Positions 34,866 through 44,499 of a DNA stretch of 47,281 nt are shown here, piece by piece. Source of the DNA: Actinomycetes bacterium. Lineage in GTDB: Bacteria; Actinomycetota; Actinomycetes; Propionibacteriales; Propionibacteriaceae. The DNA lies in the NCBI GenBank assembly GCA_023392635.1, contig JAEVYS010000130.1, positions 1-47,281 of the forward strand, written 5' to 3'. The first letter of the stretch is position 1. The number at the start of each line of letters is the position of its first letter. Under the pieces are notes generated by a model. That model saw nothing but the letters and a program-made list of their open reading frames with translations. It had not been told where the DNA came from and ran no database searches. Position numbers and translations under genes: made by a program.

Positions 34866-36041
34866 GTGGATCTGTTCGAGTACCAGGCGCGGGACCTCTT
34901 CGAGGCGCACGGCGTGCCCGTCCTGCGCGGCATCACCGCCCGGACGCCCGGTGAGGCGCGGGACGCCGCCGAACAGCTCGGCAGCCCCGTCGTTGTCGTC
35001 AAGGCGCAGGTGAAGACCGGTGGACGCGGCAAAGCGGGCGGTGTGAAGCTGGCGCGGACGCCGGAGGAGGCTGCCGCCAGGGCCGGCGAGATCCTCGGCC
35101 TCGACATCAACGGCCACCGCGTGGAGACCGTGATGGTGACCGAGGGCGCTGACATCGCCGAGGAGTACTACTTCGGGCTGCTGCTCGACCGATCCACCCG
35201 CAGCTACCTCGCGATGTGCTCGAAGGAAGGCGGCATGGACATCGAGACACTCGCCGTGGAGCGTCCGGACGCGCTGGCCCGCGTGGCCGTCGATCCGCTG
35301 GTCGGGCTCGACGAGGCGAAGGCCGCCGAGATCGTGGACGCCGCGGGCTTCGACGAGGCCGACCGGGCCGAACTCGTCCGCGTCCTCGTGCTGCTGGGAG
35401 AGGTGTACCGGGAGAACGACGCCACCCTGGTCGAGGTCAACCCCCTGGTGAAGACCGGGGACGGCCGGATCATCGCCCTCGACGGCAAGGTGACCCTCGA
35501 CAACAACTCGGGCTTCCGTCATCCCGACTGGTCCGCCTATGCCGACGAGTCGTCCGACGACCCGCTGGAGATCAGGGCCAGGGAGAAGCACCTCAACTAC
35601 GTGAAGCTCGACGGGTCGGTGGGCATCATCGGCAACGGTGCCGGCCTGGTGATGAGCACGCTCGACGTGGTGGCCGCTGCGGGCGCCGACCTGCCGGGCC
35701 AGCCGCGTCCCGCGAACTTCCTCGACATCGGCGGTGGTGCGTCCGCCCAGGTGATGGCCAACGGGCTCGACATCATCTTGTCCGACCCGCAGGTGAAGGT
35801 CGTGTTCGTGAACGTCTTCGGCGGGATCACGGCCTGCTCCGAGGTGGCGAAGGGCATCATCGACGCGCTCGCCATGCTCGGTGAGCGTGCCACCCGGCCG
35901 ATCGTGGTGCGCCTCGACGGCAACGCGGTCGAGATCGGGCGCCACATGCTCGCCGAGGCCGCGCATCCGCTCGTGCAGGTCTCGGAGACGATGGACGACG
36001 CGGCCCGCACGGCCGCCGAACTGGCCGCAGCGGCCGAGTAA
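34866..36041 (+). CDS. sucC: Succinyl-CoA synthetase (ADP/GDP-forming) beta subunit
   Basis: TCA-cycle enzyme interconverting succinyl-CoA and succinate with nucleotide phosphorylation; forms a complex with SucD. The N-terminus DLFEYQARDLFEAHGVPV is the family start, the ATP-grasp domain contains VVVKAQVKTGGRGKAGGVKLA, and LDIGGGASAQVMANG plus VFVNVFGGITACSEVA form the CoA-ligase part. I prefer GTG 34866 because GGAG lies at 34857-34860 and family members begin there; ATG 34851 would add five residues. A TAGGCT -10 lies at 34815-34820. sucD follows after 13 bases. Confidence 0.95.
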   Translation: MDLFEYQARDLFEAHGVPVLRGITARTPGEARDAAEQLGSPVVVVKAQVKTGGRGKAGGVKLARTPEEAAARAGEILGLDINGHRVETVMVTEGADIAEEYYFGLLLDRSTRSYLAMCSKEGGMDIETLAVERPDALARVAVDPLVGLDEAKAAEIVDAAGFDEADRAELVRVLVLLGEVYRENDATLVEVNPLVKTGDGRIIALDGKVTLDNNSGFRHPDWSAYADESSDDPLEIRAREKHLNYVKLDGSVGIIGNGAGLVMSTLDVVAAAGADLPGQPRPANFLDIGGGASAQVMANGLDIILSDPQVKVVFVNVFGGITACSEVAKGIIDALAMLGERATRPIVVRLDGNAVEIGRHMLAEAAHPLVQVSETMDDAARTAAELAAAAE

Positions 36042-36054
36042 GGAACTCACGACT

Positions 36055-36942
36055 ATGTCGATCTGGTTGGACCAGCGCTCCACCGTCATCGTCCAGGGCA
36101 TGACCGGCTCCGAGGGACGCAAGCACACCCAGCGGATGATCGCCGCCGGCACCCGGATCGTCGCCGGCGTCACCCCAGGGAAGGGCGGGCAGTCCGTGGA
36201 GTTCGACGAGACCGCCGTCCCGGTGTACCACAGCGTCGCCGAGGCGAAGGCGGCCACGGGCGCCAACACCTCCGTCGTGTTCGTGCCCGCGCCGTACACC
36301 CGCCAGGCCGTGATCGATGCCGTCGACTCCGCCCTCGACCTGACCGTGGTGATCACCGAGGGCGTTCCGGTGAAGGACACCGCCGAGTTCGTGGAGTACG
36401 CGCGGCAATCGGGCCACACCCGCCTGATCGGCCCCAACTGCCCCGGTCTCATCTCCCCCGGGAAGTCGAACGTCGGAATCATCCCGCCCACCATCTCGGG
36501 CTCGGGCCGCATCGGCCTGGTCTCGAAGTCGGGCACGCTGACCTACCAGATGATGTTCGAACTGCGTGACATCGGGTTCTCCACCGCCGTCGGCATCGGC
36601 GGCGACCCGGTCAACGGCAGCACGCACATCGACGCCCTCGAGGCCTTCGAAGCCGACCCGGACACCGATGCGATCGTCATGATCGGCGAGATCGGCGGGG
36701 ACGCGGAGGAGCGTGCGGCAGCGTTCATCGCCGAGCACATCACCAAGCCGGTTGTCGGCTACGTCGCCGGCTTCACGGCCCCGGTCGGCAAGACCATGGG
36801 TCACGCCGGGGCGATCGTGACCGGCTCGGTCGGCACCGCGAAGGCCAAGAAGGCTGCTCTCGAGGCGGCCGGCGTCCGCGTCGGTCGGACGCCGAGCGAG
36901 ACCGCGTCCCTGATGCGTGAGGTCGTCGCCGGCCTCTCCTGA
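36055..36942 (+). CDS. sucD: Succinyl-CoA synthetase alpha subunit
   Basis: A 295-residue partner of SucC. The N-terminal CoA-binding Rossmann segment (VIVQGMTGSEGRKHTQRMI) and the active-site phosphohistidine H250 in TMGHAGAIVTG are intact; GPNCPGLISPGK is the conserved central motif. ATG 36055 is preceded by AAGGA at 36040-36044. sucC and sucD are clearly one operon. The stop is followed by a long inverted repeat before the convergent proline-rich gene. Confidence 0.97.
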   Translation: MSIWLDQRSTVIVQGMTGSEGRKHTQRMIAAGTRIVAGVTPGKGGQSVEFDETAVPVYHSVAEAKAATGANTSVVFVPAPYTRQAVIDAVDSALDLTVVITEGVPVKDTAEFVEYARQSGHTRLIGPNCPGLISPGKSNVGIIPPTISGSGRIGLVSKSGTLTYQMMFELRDIGFSTAVGIGGDPVNGSTHIDALEAFEADPDTDAIVMIGEIGGDAEERAAAFIAEHITKPVVGYVAGFTAPVGKTMGHAGAIVTGSVGTAKAKKAALEAAGVRVGRTPSETASLMREVVAGLS

Positions 36943-36954
36943 CCCGGGAACACC

Positions 36955-37002
36955 GCAAGCTGTGAGTTGAGCCGTGACTACACCGCTGAACTCACAGCTT
37001 GC
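36955..37002. repeat. GCAAGCTGTGAGTT inverted repeat between convergent genes
   Basis: GCAAGCTGTGAGTT (36955-36968) pairs perfectly with AACTCACAGCTTGC (36989-37002); with one mismatch the stem extends to 18 pairs, leaving a loop of about 12 bases. It lies between sucD and the convergent proline-rich gene and is a likely bidirectional terminator or small dispersed palindrome. It is unrelated to the GGGGACGGTTCC family. Confidence 0.7.
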
Positions 37003-37013
37003 GAGGTGGAGCG

Positions 37014-39086
37014 TCAGGCCTGGGCGGCGCGTTGTCCGGCGCGAACCGCGATCGCCTTCCACTGGGTGTCGGTGAAGTCGAACTTGGCCGTGGGATTGCC
37101 GAGCAGGTAGACGACCTTCGCGCCGACGGTGACGACGGCCACGCGGTAGACCACGGTGGTGGTCGCGGTCTTCTGGGTGATCAGATAGGTGGAGCCGGTG
37201 ACCTTGCTCCCGGCGTCGGCCGTGCCGTTGGCATCGGGCCCGGTCGCAACCGAGGCGGTCGGGTACTTCGCCGGGCAGTCGCCGATGTTCTTGGTCAGCT
37301 TGGTGGCGAGGGTCTTCGCCGCGTCCGCGCTCCCGAAGCCGTAGGTCACCATGTCGACGCCGAAGCCGGTCGGGGCGTTGGGGTCCTCGGCCATCAGCAG
37401 CGTGCGCTGGCCGACGGACGAGGTGCCGGCGACGGTCTCGAGGTTCATGCCCTCGCACTGGCTCCCGGCCATGCGCAGCGTGGTGAACGGGTCGGTTCCG
37501 CCCCAGCGTCCGGCACCGGCGCTGATCCGGGGCAGGTCGGCCTCGACCAGCCAGCCCCTCGGGTCCCCGGGGGGAGGCGAAGCACTCGTGGTGGCCACAC
37601 CGCCAGGGCAGGTCCCCAGGTCGCCACCGCACTGGCGGCTGAGCGCGAGCGAGGTGACCTGGGCGACGTCCTGGGCCGGGACAGCCTCGGTGGTCGCCAC
37701 GTCGACCAGGCTGATCGAGCGGCCGGTGCGGCTCAGGAGGAGCGTGTGGTGGATGTCGGTCGCGTCGTGCACCAGCAGGCGCACGGCGGTCGCGGCGTCG
37801 GCGAGACCGGTGACGGCGTTCCCGCCGACGATCCAGGCGGCGTCGTCCTTGCAGGTGCCCGCCTGGGTGAGGCGGACGGAGTAGGCCGCCGTGGCCGTCG
37901 CGACGTCCGGATAGGTGTCGACGACCTGCACCACGGAGGCCTCAGGGACGCCGGTCGCCGGGATCTTGCGGGACGCCGTCCGCAGCGCGCTCGGGAGCCC
38001 TGCCCCTGTGGCGGGCAGGCAGAGCGGACGCACCTGGTCCGCGGTGCCCGTCGACTCGCCCCAGGTGAGCTGGCCGAGGCTGCCCAGGTCCTGGGAGGTG
38101 AGGAGAGGGTCGAGGGCTGACGCCGTGGTGCTCGGCGAACCGCTCGGTGCACCCGACCGCAGCGTGAGCAGCCAGACCCCGCCGGCGACCAGCAGGGCGA
38201 CGGCGAGGACGGCGGAGATGATGATCAGGGCCGGACGGGAGCTGCGGTCCCGCGGCGCCGGCTCGGCTGCCCGCTTCGATGCCTTCGGTGCGGGCTCGGT
38301 CCTTGCCGCCGGCCCCTTTGCGGGCTTGGCGGGGCGGCCGAAACGGCCCTTGCGCTCGGGGGCGGGCGCTGCCGCATCGTCCTCTCGCGCGTCTCCGGCG
38401 TCGGGCGGGCCCGCGCTGTCGGGCGTCCGCGGGGACGGCGAGAACGATGTGAGGGCGCCTCCGGGCACCCGGGAAGGTCCGCCGGTGGGCGTCGGCGGGA
38501 CGGGGGAAGTGGCAGCCGCAGGGCCGCTGAGCGAGGCCACGGCCGGACCGGGTGCCGGGGAGAATCCCGCCGGGGCGGTGGGGGCGGTGGCGACCGAGCG
38601 CGGGAGGCCGTCCTCAGCGGCACCTGCCGGCTTCACCGGAGGCGGCGCCGACGACACCGGGACCGTCCTCGGGGGCGGGGCGGTCGGACGGGGCGCGGGC
38701 GGTAGCGACTCGAAGGGAGAGCTCGGCGACGTCGCGCTGACGGCCGAGCGTCGCGGTGCTGCGGGAGCGAACTCGCTGGGCTCCGCGCTCGCCGAGAATC
38801 GTCTCCCCGTGGCCGGCGGGAGCGCGGCCTCCGGATCGGGCAGGACGGGCTTCGGCGGGGGCACGGGAGTCGTGGCCGGCACGTCCAGCGGGTCGTCCGG
38901 GCTCCCCGGCGACGCCGGGCTGAGCGCAAGGCGCCGGAAGCTGCCAGTGGAGGTCAGTGAGGACGGCTCGTCGGGGGACAGCCCGCGGGCGGGGCCGCCT
39001 CCGACGAAGGCGTCCTCGCCATCGTCGGGGAGCGGGCCGAGCGCCCTGCGGGGCGTGGGCGAACCCTCATCTGCCACTGCATTCAC
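37014..39086 (-). CDS. Large proline-rich single-pass membrane protein, unknown function
   Basis: A 690-residue protein. The first 285 or so residues are low-complexity Pro/Ala/Ser and likely disordered cytoplasmic; a Lys/Arg-rich stretch (ERKGRFGRPAKPAKGPA) precedes one helix at about 286-310 (ALIIISAVLAVALLVAGG); the remaining 380 residues are extracellular, with scattered cysteines (CLPATG, CKDDAAW, CGGDLGTCPGG, QCEGMN). I do not recognise the outer domain. GTG 39086 was chosen; GTG 39077 is also possible. A TACACT -10 lies some 28 bases upstream of it. The very long open frame further upstream is antisense to real genes. Confidence 0.75.
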   Translation of the reverse strand: MNAVADEGSPTPRRALGPLPDDGEDAFVGGGPARGLSPDEPSSLTSTGSFRRLALSPASPGSPDDPLDVPATTPVPPPKPVLPDPEAALPPATGRRFSASAEPSEFAPAAPRRSAVSATSPSSPFESLPPAPRPTAPPPRTVPVSSAPPPVKPAGAAEDGLPRSVATAPTAPAGFSPAPGPAVASLSGPAAATSPVPPTPTGGPSRVPGGALTSFSPSPRTPDSAGPPDAGDAREDDAAAPAPERKGRFGRPAKPAKGPAARTEPAPKASKRAAEPAPRDRSSRPALIIISAVLAVALLVAGGVWLLTLRSGAPSGSPSTTASALDPLLTSQDLGSLGQLTWGESTGTADQVRPLCLPATGAGLPSALRTASRKIPATGVPEASVVQVVDTYPDVATATAAYSVRLTQAGTCKDDAAWIVGGNAVTGLADAATAVRLLVHDATDIHHTLLLSRTGRSISLVDVATTEAVPAQDVAQVTSLALSRQCGGDLGTCPGGVATTSASPPPGDPRGWLVEADLPRISAGAGRWGGTDPFTTLRMAGSQCEGMNLETVAGTSSVGQRTLLMAEDPNAPTGFGVDMVTYGFGSADAAKTLATKLTKNIGDCPAKYPTASVATGPDANGTADAGSKVTGSTYLITQKTATTTVVYRVAVVTVGAKVVYLLGNPTAKFDFTDTQWKAIAVRAGQRAAQA

Positions 39087-39179
39087 CTTGCCGTCGGTGC
39101 CGGATGCCGCGGCCAGTGTAGCGACGGCGGGCGTGTCCCCACGACCGGACTTGGCCGTGTGGTTCAGCATGGACGCACC

Positions 39180-40421
39180 ATGCCGATGCCCAGATTCCGG
39201 GACCCAGAGCGCCTGACGTTCACCGTTTCCACCGCTCGGACGGTCCGGCTCCCCGATGCCCCGGCCGGCCCGCCGCTCGTGCCGTGGCCGGTAGCCGCGC
39301 TGGGCGGAGGCGTCTTCGCCGCGCTCGCCGGCGCCCTCGCCACAGCCGGGGTGATGCTCGTCGCCTGGCTCAGTGCGATCGCGATCGCCCTCCCCACGGT
39401 GCTGGACTTCGCGGCCCGGACCTGGCTCCTGGCGCACGGTGGCGTGCTCGCGATCGGCGAGGACCGGATCACGCTCGTCCCGCTGGGACTCACGATCGCT
39501 TTCGGTGCCGTCTGTTCCTCGGCGGGCCGGTTCGCCTATCGGCAGGGCCTGCTCAGCCGCGCCGGTGAGGTGTCCGATGCCGTGCGCCGGACACTTCTGC
39601 TGGGCTCGATCGGGCAGGTCGTGGCCGGGTACACGCTGTTCGCGGTCGTCCTCGCGTGGGTGGTGGTGGGGCCGACCGAGCTCTGGCGGCCGTCCCTCGG
39701 TGCGCTGCTGCTGAGTGCCGCCGGGGCCGGCGGCGGGGCCGGCCGGGCGGCAGGCCGCCGCCCGTGGGCGACCGGCCCGGACTGGCTGCGCCGTGCCTTC
39801 CGTGGCGCCGCCGCCGGCGTCCTCGGCCTGGTGGTGGTCTCGGGCGTGACCCTGGCGACGGCGCTGGTGCTCGGCGAGACCCGGGTCGCCGCACTGGAGG
39901 ACGCGCTGGGCTTCGACGCCGGGGGGGTGTTCGTGTGGGGGGTCGTGGTCCTTGCCTACCTGCCCAACCTGCTCGGCTGGACGCTGGCCTGGCTGCTCGG
40001 CGGAGGTTTCACCGTCGGTTCGGGCTCCCTGGTCTCGCTCTCCACGACCCAGCTGGGCATGCTGCCGGCCGTCCCGGTGTTCGGCGCCCTGCCGCCCGTC
40101 GGCGCTGCCGGGGAGTGGATGCTGGCCTGGCTGGCCGCCGGGGTGGCGGTGGGAGCCCTCACGGGTGTGGTCGCGGTACGACGGGACCCCGAAGGTGACC
40201 CGGGTGGTCTGTTGGCCGGCTCCGTGGGCGGGCTCGCGGTCGGGCTGGTGTTCCTCGCCTGGGCGGCGGCCAGCGGCGGAGCACTGGGCACCCTGCGTCT
40301 CGCCGAACTCGGGCCTCGCCTGCTCGAGTCGCTGGCGATCGGGGTTCCCCTGATCTTCGTCAGCGCATGCCTGGGTGCCGTCGGTGGCTGGCTGGTGGGG
40401 CGGCGCAGCGCGGCTTCCTGA
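39180..40421 (+). CDS. DUF6350 family membrane protein (PerM-like)
   Basis: A 413-residue integral membrane protein with about ten helices. The gene sits directly before purN-purH. This is the position of PerM (DUF6350) in actinobacteria, including Rv0955 of M. tuberculosis, which affects cell division. The helix-rich pattern and the loop LLGGGFTVGSGSLVSLSTTQLGMLPAVPVFGALPP fit that family. The start is uncertain: ATG 39180 is chosen, ATG 39186 and GTG 39159 are in frame, and no good ribosome site is seen. Function is inferred from family and synteny only. Confidence 0.78.
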   Translation: MPMPRFRDPERLTFTVSTARTVRLPDAPAGPPLVPWPVAALGGGVFAALAGALATAGVMLVAWLSAIAIALPTVLDFAARTWLLAHGGVLAIGEDRITLVPLGLTIAFGAVCSSAGRFAYRQGLLSRAGEVSDAVRRTLLLGSIGQVVAGYTLFAVVLAWVVVGPTELWRPSLGALLLSAAGAGGGAGRAAGRRPWATGPDWLRRAFRGAAAGVLGLVVVSGVTLATALVLGETRVAALEDALGFDAGGVFVWGVVVLAYLPNLLGWTLAWLLGGGFTVGSGSLVSLSTTQLGMLPAVPVFGALPPVGAAGEWMLAWLAAGVAVGALTGVVAVRRDPEGDPGGLLAGSVGGLAVGLVFLAWAAASGGALGTLRLAELGPRLLESLAIGVPLIFVSACLGAVGGWLVGRRSAAS

Positions 40422-40467
40422 GCAGTCCGAAGCCGCCGGGTGGGAGCTGTCGTCGTGCCGCCTTCGA

Positions 40468-40473
40468 TAAGGT
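40468..40473 (+). promoter_or_regulatory. -10 element of leaderless purN
   Basis: TAAGGT, six bases before ATG 40480. No Shine-Dalgarno precedes the start. Confidence 0.55.
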
Positions 40474-40479
40474 CGGGCC

Positions 40480-41051
40480 ATGCCGATGCGCCTGGTGGTC
40501 CTGGTATCGGGCTCTGGCACCTTGTTGCAGTCGCTGCTCGACGCGAGCGCGTCCGGCGGGTTGGACGCGTCCGTGGTCGCTGTCGGGGCGGATCGCGCGG
40601 ACGCGTTCGGGATCGTCCGTGCCCAGAGCGCCGGCATCCCGACCTTCGTGCACCCCTTGCCCGTCGGGGCCGACCGCGCGGCCTGGGACGCGGGCCTCAC
40701 CGAACTCGTCGCGGCCCACGACCCCGATCTCGTGGTGAGCGCCGGGTTCATGAAGCTGGTCGGCGCGTCCTTCCTGGCCCGGTTCGGAGGGCGGATGATC
40801 AACTCCCACCCGGCACTGCTCCCGGCGTTCCCCGGAATCCACGCCGTGCGTGACGCGTTGGCGGCAGGGGTCAAGGTCACCGGCTGCACGGTCTTCCAGG
40901 TGGACGAAGGGATCGATTCGGGCCGCATCCTCGCCCAGGAGCCGGTTCGGGTCCTGCCGGGGGACGACGAGGCGGTCCTGCACGAACGCATCAAGATCGT
41001 CGAGCGGCAACTGCTGGTCGACACCGTCAACGCACTCAGCCGAGGAGACAG

Positions 41052-41055
<4 letters not shown>
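40480..41055 (+). CDS. purN: Phosphoribosylglycinamide formyltransferase
   Basis: Third step of purine synthesis: transfers formyl from 10-formyl-THF to GAR. The protein has 191 residues. VLVSGSGTLLQSLLD is the phosphate-binding N-terminus; the catalytic Asn-His-Asp set is visible in MINSHPALLPAFPG (Asn, His) and VDEGIDSGRIL (Asp). The LL in place of NL after SGSGT is, from memory, normal in actinobacteria. ATG 40480 is leaderless-like. It overlaps purH by ATGA, so both folate-dependent purine enzymes are coupled, and folD, which makes the cofactor, follows. Confidence 0.95.
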
Positions 41056-42608
<1,553 letters not shown>

Positions 42609-42615
42609 GGGACGC

Positions 42616-43467
42616 ATGACAGCCCAGATCCTGGACGGCAAGGCCGTCCTCGCCGTCATCAAGGACGAGCTCGCCGTACGGGTGCGCGCCCTGGGGGAGC
42701 GGGGCGTCCGCCCGGGCTTGGGGACCGTGCTGGTCGGTGACGATCCGGGCAGCCGGAGCTACGTGGGGATGAAGCACCGCGACTGCGCGGAGGTGGGCAT
42801 CGAGTCGATCCGGCTCGACCTGCCCGCCGACGCGTCCGCGGCGGAACTGACGGCGGGGATCGCCGCCCTCAACGAGGACCCGTCGTGCACCGGCTACATC
42901 GTCCAGCTCCCGCTGCCGCGCCACCTGGACGAGAACGCGATGCTCACGATGGTCGACCCGGTCAAGGATGCGGACGGGCTGCACCCCATCAATCTGGGCA
43001 AGCTGGTCCTGAACGAGCCTGCGCCCCTGCCCTGCACGCCGCGCGGCATCGTGGAACTGCTCCGCCGTTACGGCGTGCCGCTCGCCGGTGCCGAGGTGTG
43101 CGTCATCGGCCGTGGCGTGACGGTCGGGCGTCCGCTCGGCCTGATCCTGACCCGCCGTAGCGAGAACGCCACCGTGACCCTCTGCCACACCGGAACGCGC
43201 GACCTGTCCGCGCACACCCGACGCGCCGACGTCGTGGTGGCCGCGGCCGGCGTCCCCCATCTGGTCACGGCCGACATGATCGCCGAGGGCGCGGTCGTCC
43301 TGGACGTGGGCGTCAGCCGGGTGGACGGCAGGCTCACCGGCGACGTCGCGCCGGATGTGTTCGAGAAGGCGTCCTGGGTGGCGCCGAATCCCGGCGGAGT
43401 CGGGCCGATGACCCGCGCGATGCTGCTCTCGAACGTGGTCGATCGCGCCGAGGAACTCGCCTCGTGA
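42616..43467 (+). CDS. folD: Methylenetetrahydrofolate dehydrogenase/cyclohydrolase
   Basis: Makes 10-formyl-THF, the one-carbon donor used by PurN and PurH just upstream. The protein has 283 residues. Catalytic Tyr and Lys lie in SRSYVGMKHRDC, the substrate loop is YIVQLPLP, followed by DADGLHPIN and PCTPRGI, and the NADP site GRGVTVGRPLGLIL. GAGGG at about 42607-42611 serves ATG 42616. GTGA overlap with the next gene. The grouping of purN, purH and folD makes metabolic sense. Confidence 0.96.
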   Translation: MTAQILDGKAVLAVIKDELAVRVRALGERGVRPGLGTVLVGDDPGSRSYVGMKHRDCAEVGIESIRLDLPADASAAELTAGIAALNEDPSCTGYIVQLPLPRHLDENAMLTMVDPVKDADGLHPINLGKLVLNEPAPLPCTPRGIVELLRRYGVPLAGAEVCVIGRGVTVGRPLGLILTRRSENATVTLCHTGTRDLSAHTRRADVVVAAAGVPHLVTADMIAEGAVVLDVGVSRVDGRLTGDVAPDVFEKASWVAPNPGGVGPMTRAMLLSNVVDRAEELAS

Positions 43468-43766
43468 CCGGCCCGGCGCCGGAGCGGCCGCCCAAGACGC
43501 TGGTCCAGCAGGTCGTCGGCCAGTGGCCCCTGGCCTCGGTGCTCACCGGAGTGGCCGCCGGCCTGCTGATCGTCCTCCTCTCGCACTGGCGGGCGGGTAG
43601 CACGCTGGTGGGCCTGTCGATCACGCTGGGCGGCCTGTTGCGCCTCCTGCCCCAGCAGCGGGTGGGACTCCTGGCCGTCCGCAACCGGGCTGTCGACTCG
43701 ATTCTGCTGCTCGGCGTGGGGATCGGCATCACCGTGCTGGCGTGGTGGATCCCGCCCAGCCGATGA
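43464..43766 (+). CDS. DUF3017 family small membrane protein
   Basis: A 100-residue protein with three helices (about 24-41, 47-63 and 78-95). The pattern around RAGSTLVGLSITLGGLLRLLPQQRVGLLAVRNRAVD is typical of DUF3017, which in actinobacteria usually follows folD. Function is unknown. The GTG start overlaps the folD stop by four bases (GTGA), so it is the last gene of the operon; a hairpin follows seven bases after its stop. Confidence 0.87.
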   Translation: MTGPAPERPPKTLVQQVVGQWPLASVLTGVAAGLLIVLLSHWRAGSTLVGLSITLGGLLRLLPQQRVGLLAVRNRAVDSILLLGVGIGITVLAWWIPPSR

Positions 43767-43772
43767 AGGGGG

Positions 43773-43793
43773 ATCCCGGGTCGATCCCGGGAT
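43773..43793. terminator. Hairpin after the purN-purH-folD-DUF3017 operon
   Basis: ATCCCGGG (43773-43780) pairs perfectly with CCCGGGAT (43786-43793) around a five-base loop. It resembles, in opposite orientation, the hairpin after mtlD at 2863-2882, so it may be a REP-like element used as a terminator. Confidence 0.6.
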
Positions 43794-43838
43794 GATGCAG
43801 GCCTTGAGGCAGGCGGCCTGGCACAACGACAAGGCAGG

Positions 43839-43891
43839 TTGCGAGCCTGGCCGTCCGGGAGTACCCTGCAAGTAAGCACTTACATGCAGGG
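43839..43891 (+). promoter_or_regulatory. Promoter and TetR operator (autoregulation)
   Basis: Promoter: -35 TTGCGA (43839-43844), 17-base spacer, -10 TACCCT (43862-43867). Operator: CCCTGCAAGTAAG (43864-43876), CA, CTTACATGCAGGG (43879-43891), matching at 12 of 13 positions. It covers the -10 and start site and ends nine bases before the TetR ATG. Confidence 0.82.
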
Positions 43892-43899
43892 GTGGGAAC

Positions 43900-44499
43900 A
43901 TGGGCAGTTCGGCCGCGAAGGTCCTGGACGCGGCGTCGGTGCTGTTCGCCGAGCGCGGCTACTCCGGGACGACCACCCGTGCGATCGCCGAGGCCGCCGG
44001 TGTCAACGAGGTGACGCTGTTCCGCACCTTCGGGACCAAGCAGGGGATCCTGCGGGCGATCGGGGAGCGGATCGCCGCCGCGCAGGCGGGCAGGGTGGTC
44101 GCACGTCTCGTCCCCGCGAACGTCCGGACGGTCCTGCGCGACCTCGCCCGCCAGGAGGTGGCCAACGGCATCGCCGATGGCGGCCTGGTGACACGGCTGG
44201 CCTTCGAGGCCGGTTCGGTTCCCGAGGTCGCGGAGGTCTTCGCCGGCGGCCCGCAGGCCAACCTGCAGGGACTCACCGACTTCCTCGCCGAGGCCCAGCG
44301 CCTGGGCGAGCTGCGTGACGACGTGTCGGCCCGGACCGTCGCTGAGGCGTTCTTCGCGCTCACCTCGAGCTTCGTGATCACGCGGACGGTCCTCGGGGGT
44401 GCCGACGCACGGCCGGGCGACCTCGACCACACCGTCAACGACCTCTTCGAGCTGTTCTGGCGCGGAGCCGCGCCAACCGGAATCCTTCAGGAGAACTGA
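43900..44499 (+). CDS. TetR family transcriptional regulator
   Basis: A 199-residue repressor-type protein. N-terminal helix-turn-helix: AASVLFAERGYSGTTTRAIAEAAGVNEVTLFRTFGTKQGIL. The ligand-binding C-terminal half is not assignable. A 28-base palindrome overlaps its promoter, so it most likely represses itself and the next gene, whose ATG overlaps its stop by one base (TGATG). The membrane protein made with it is therefore the probable target, and its substrate or effect may be the inducer-related function. Confidence 0.93.
   Translation: MGSSAAKVLDAASVLFAERGYSGTTTRAIAEAAGVNEVTLFRTFGTKQGILRAIGERIAAAQAGRVVARLVPANVRTVLRDLARQEVANGIADGGLVTRLAFEAGSVPEVAEVFAGGPQANLQGLTDFLAEAQRLGELRDDVSARTVAEAFFALTSSFVITRTVLGGADARPGDLDHTVNDLFELFWRGAAPTGILQEN

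Noticed and set aside
34848..37632. Long minus-strand open frames over sucC and sucD
   Set aside because: Antisense to sucCD, whose active-site motifs are intact; no domain is visible in the antisense products.
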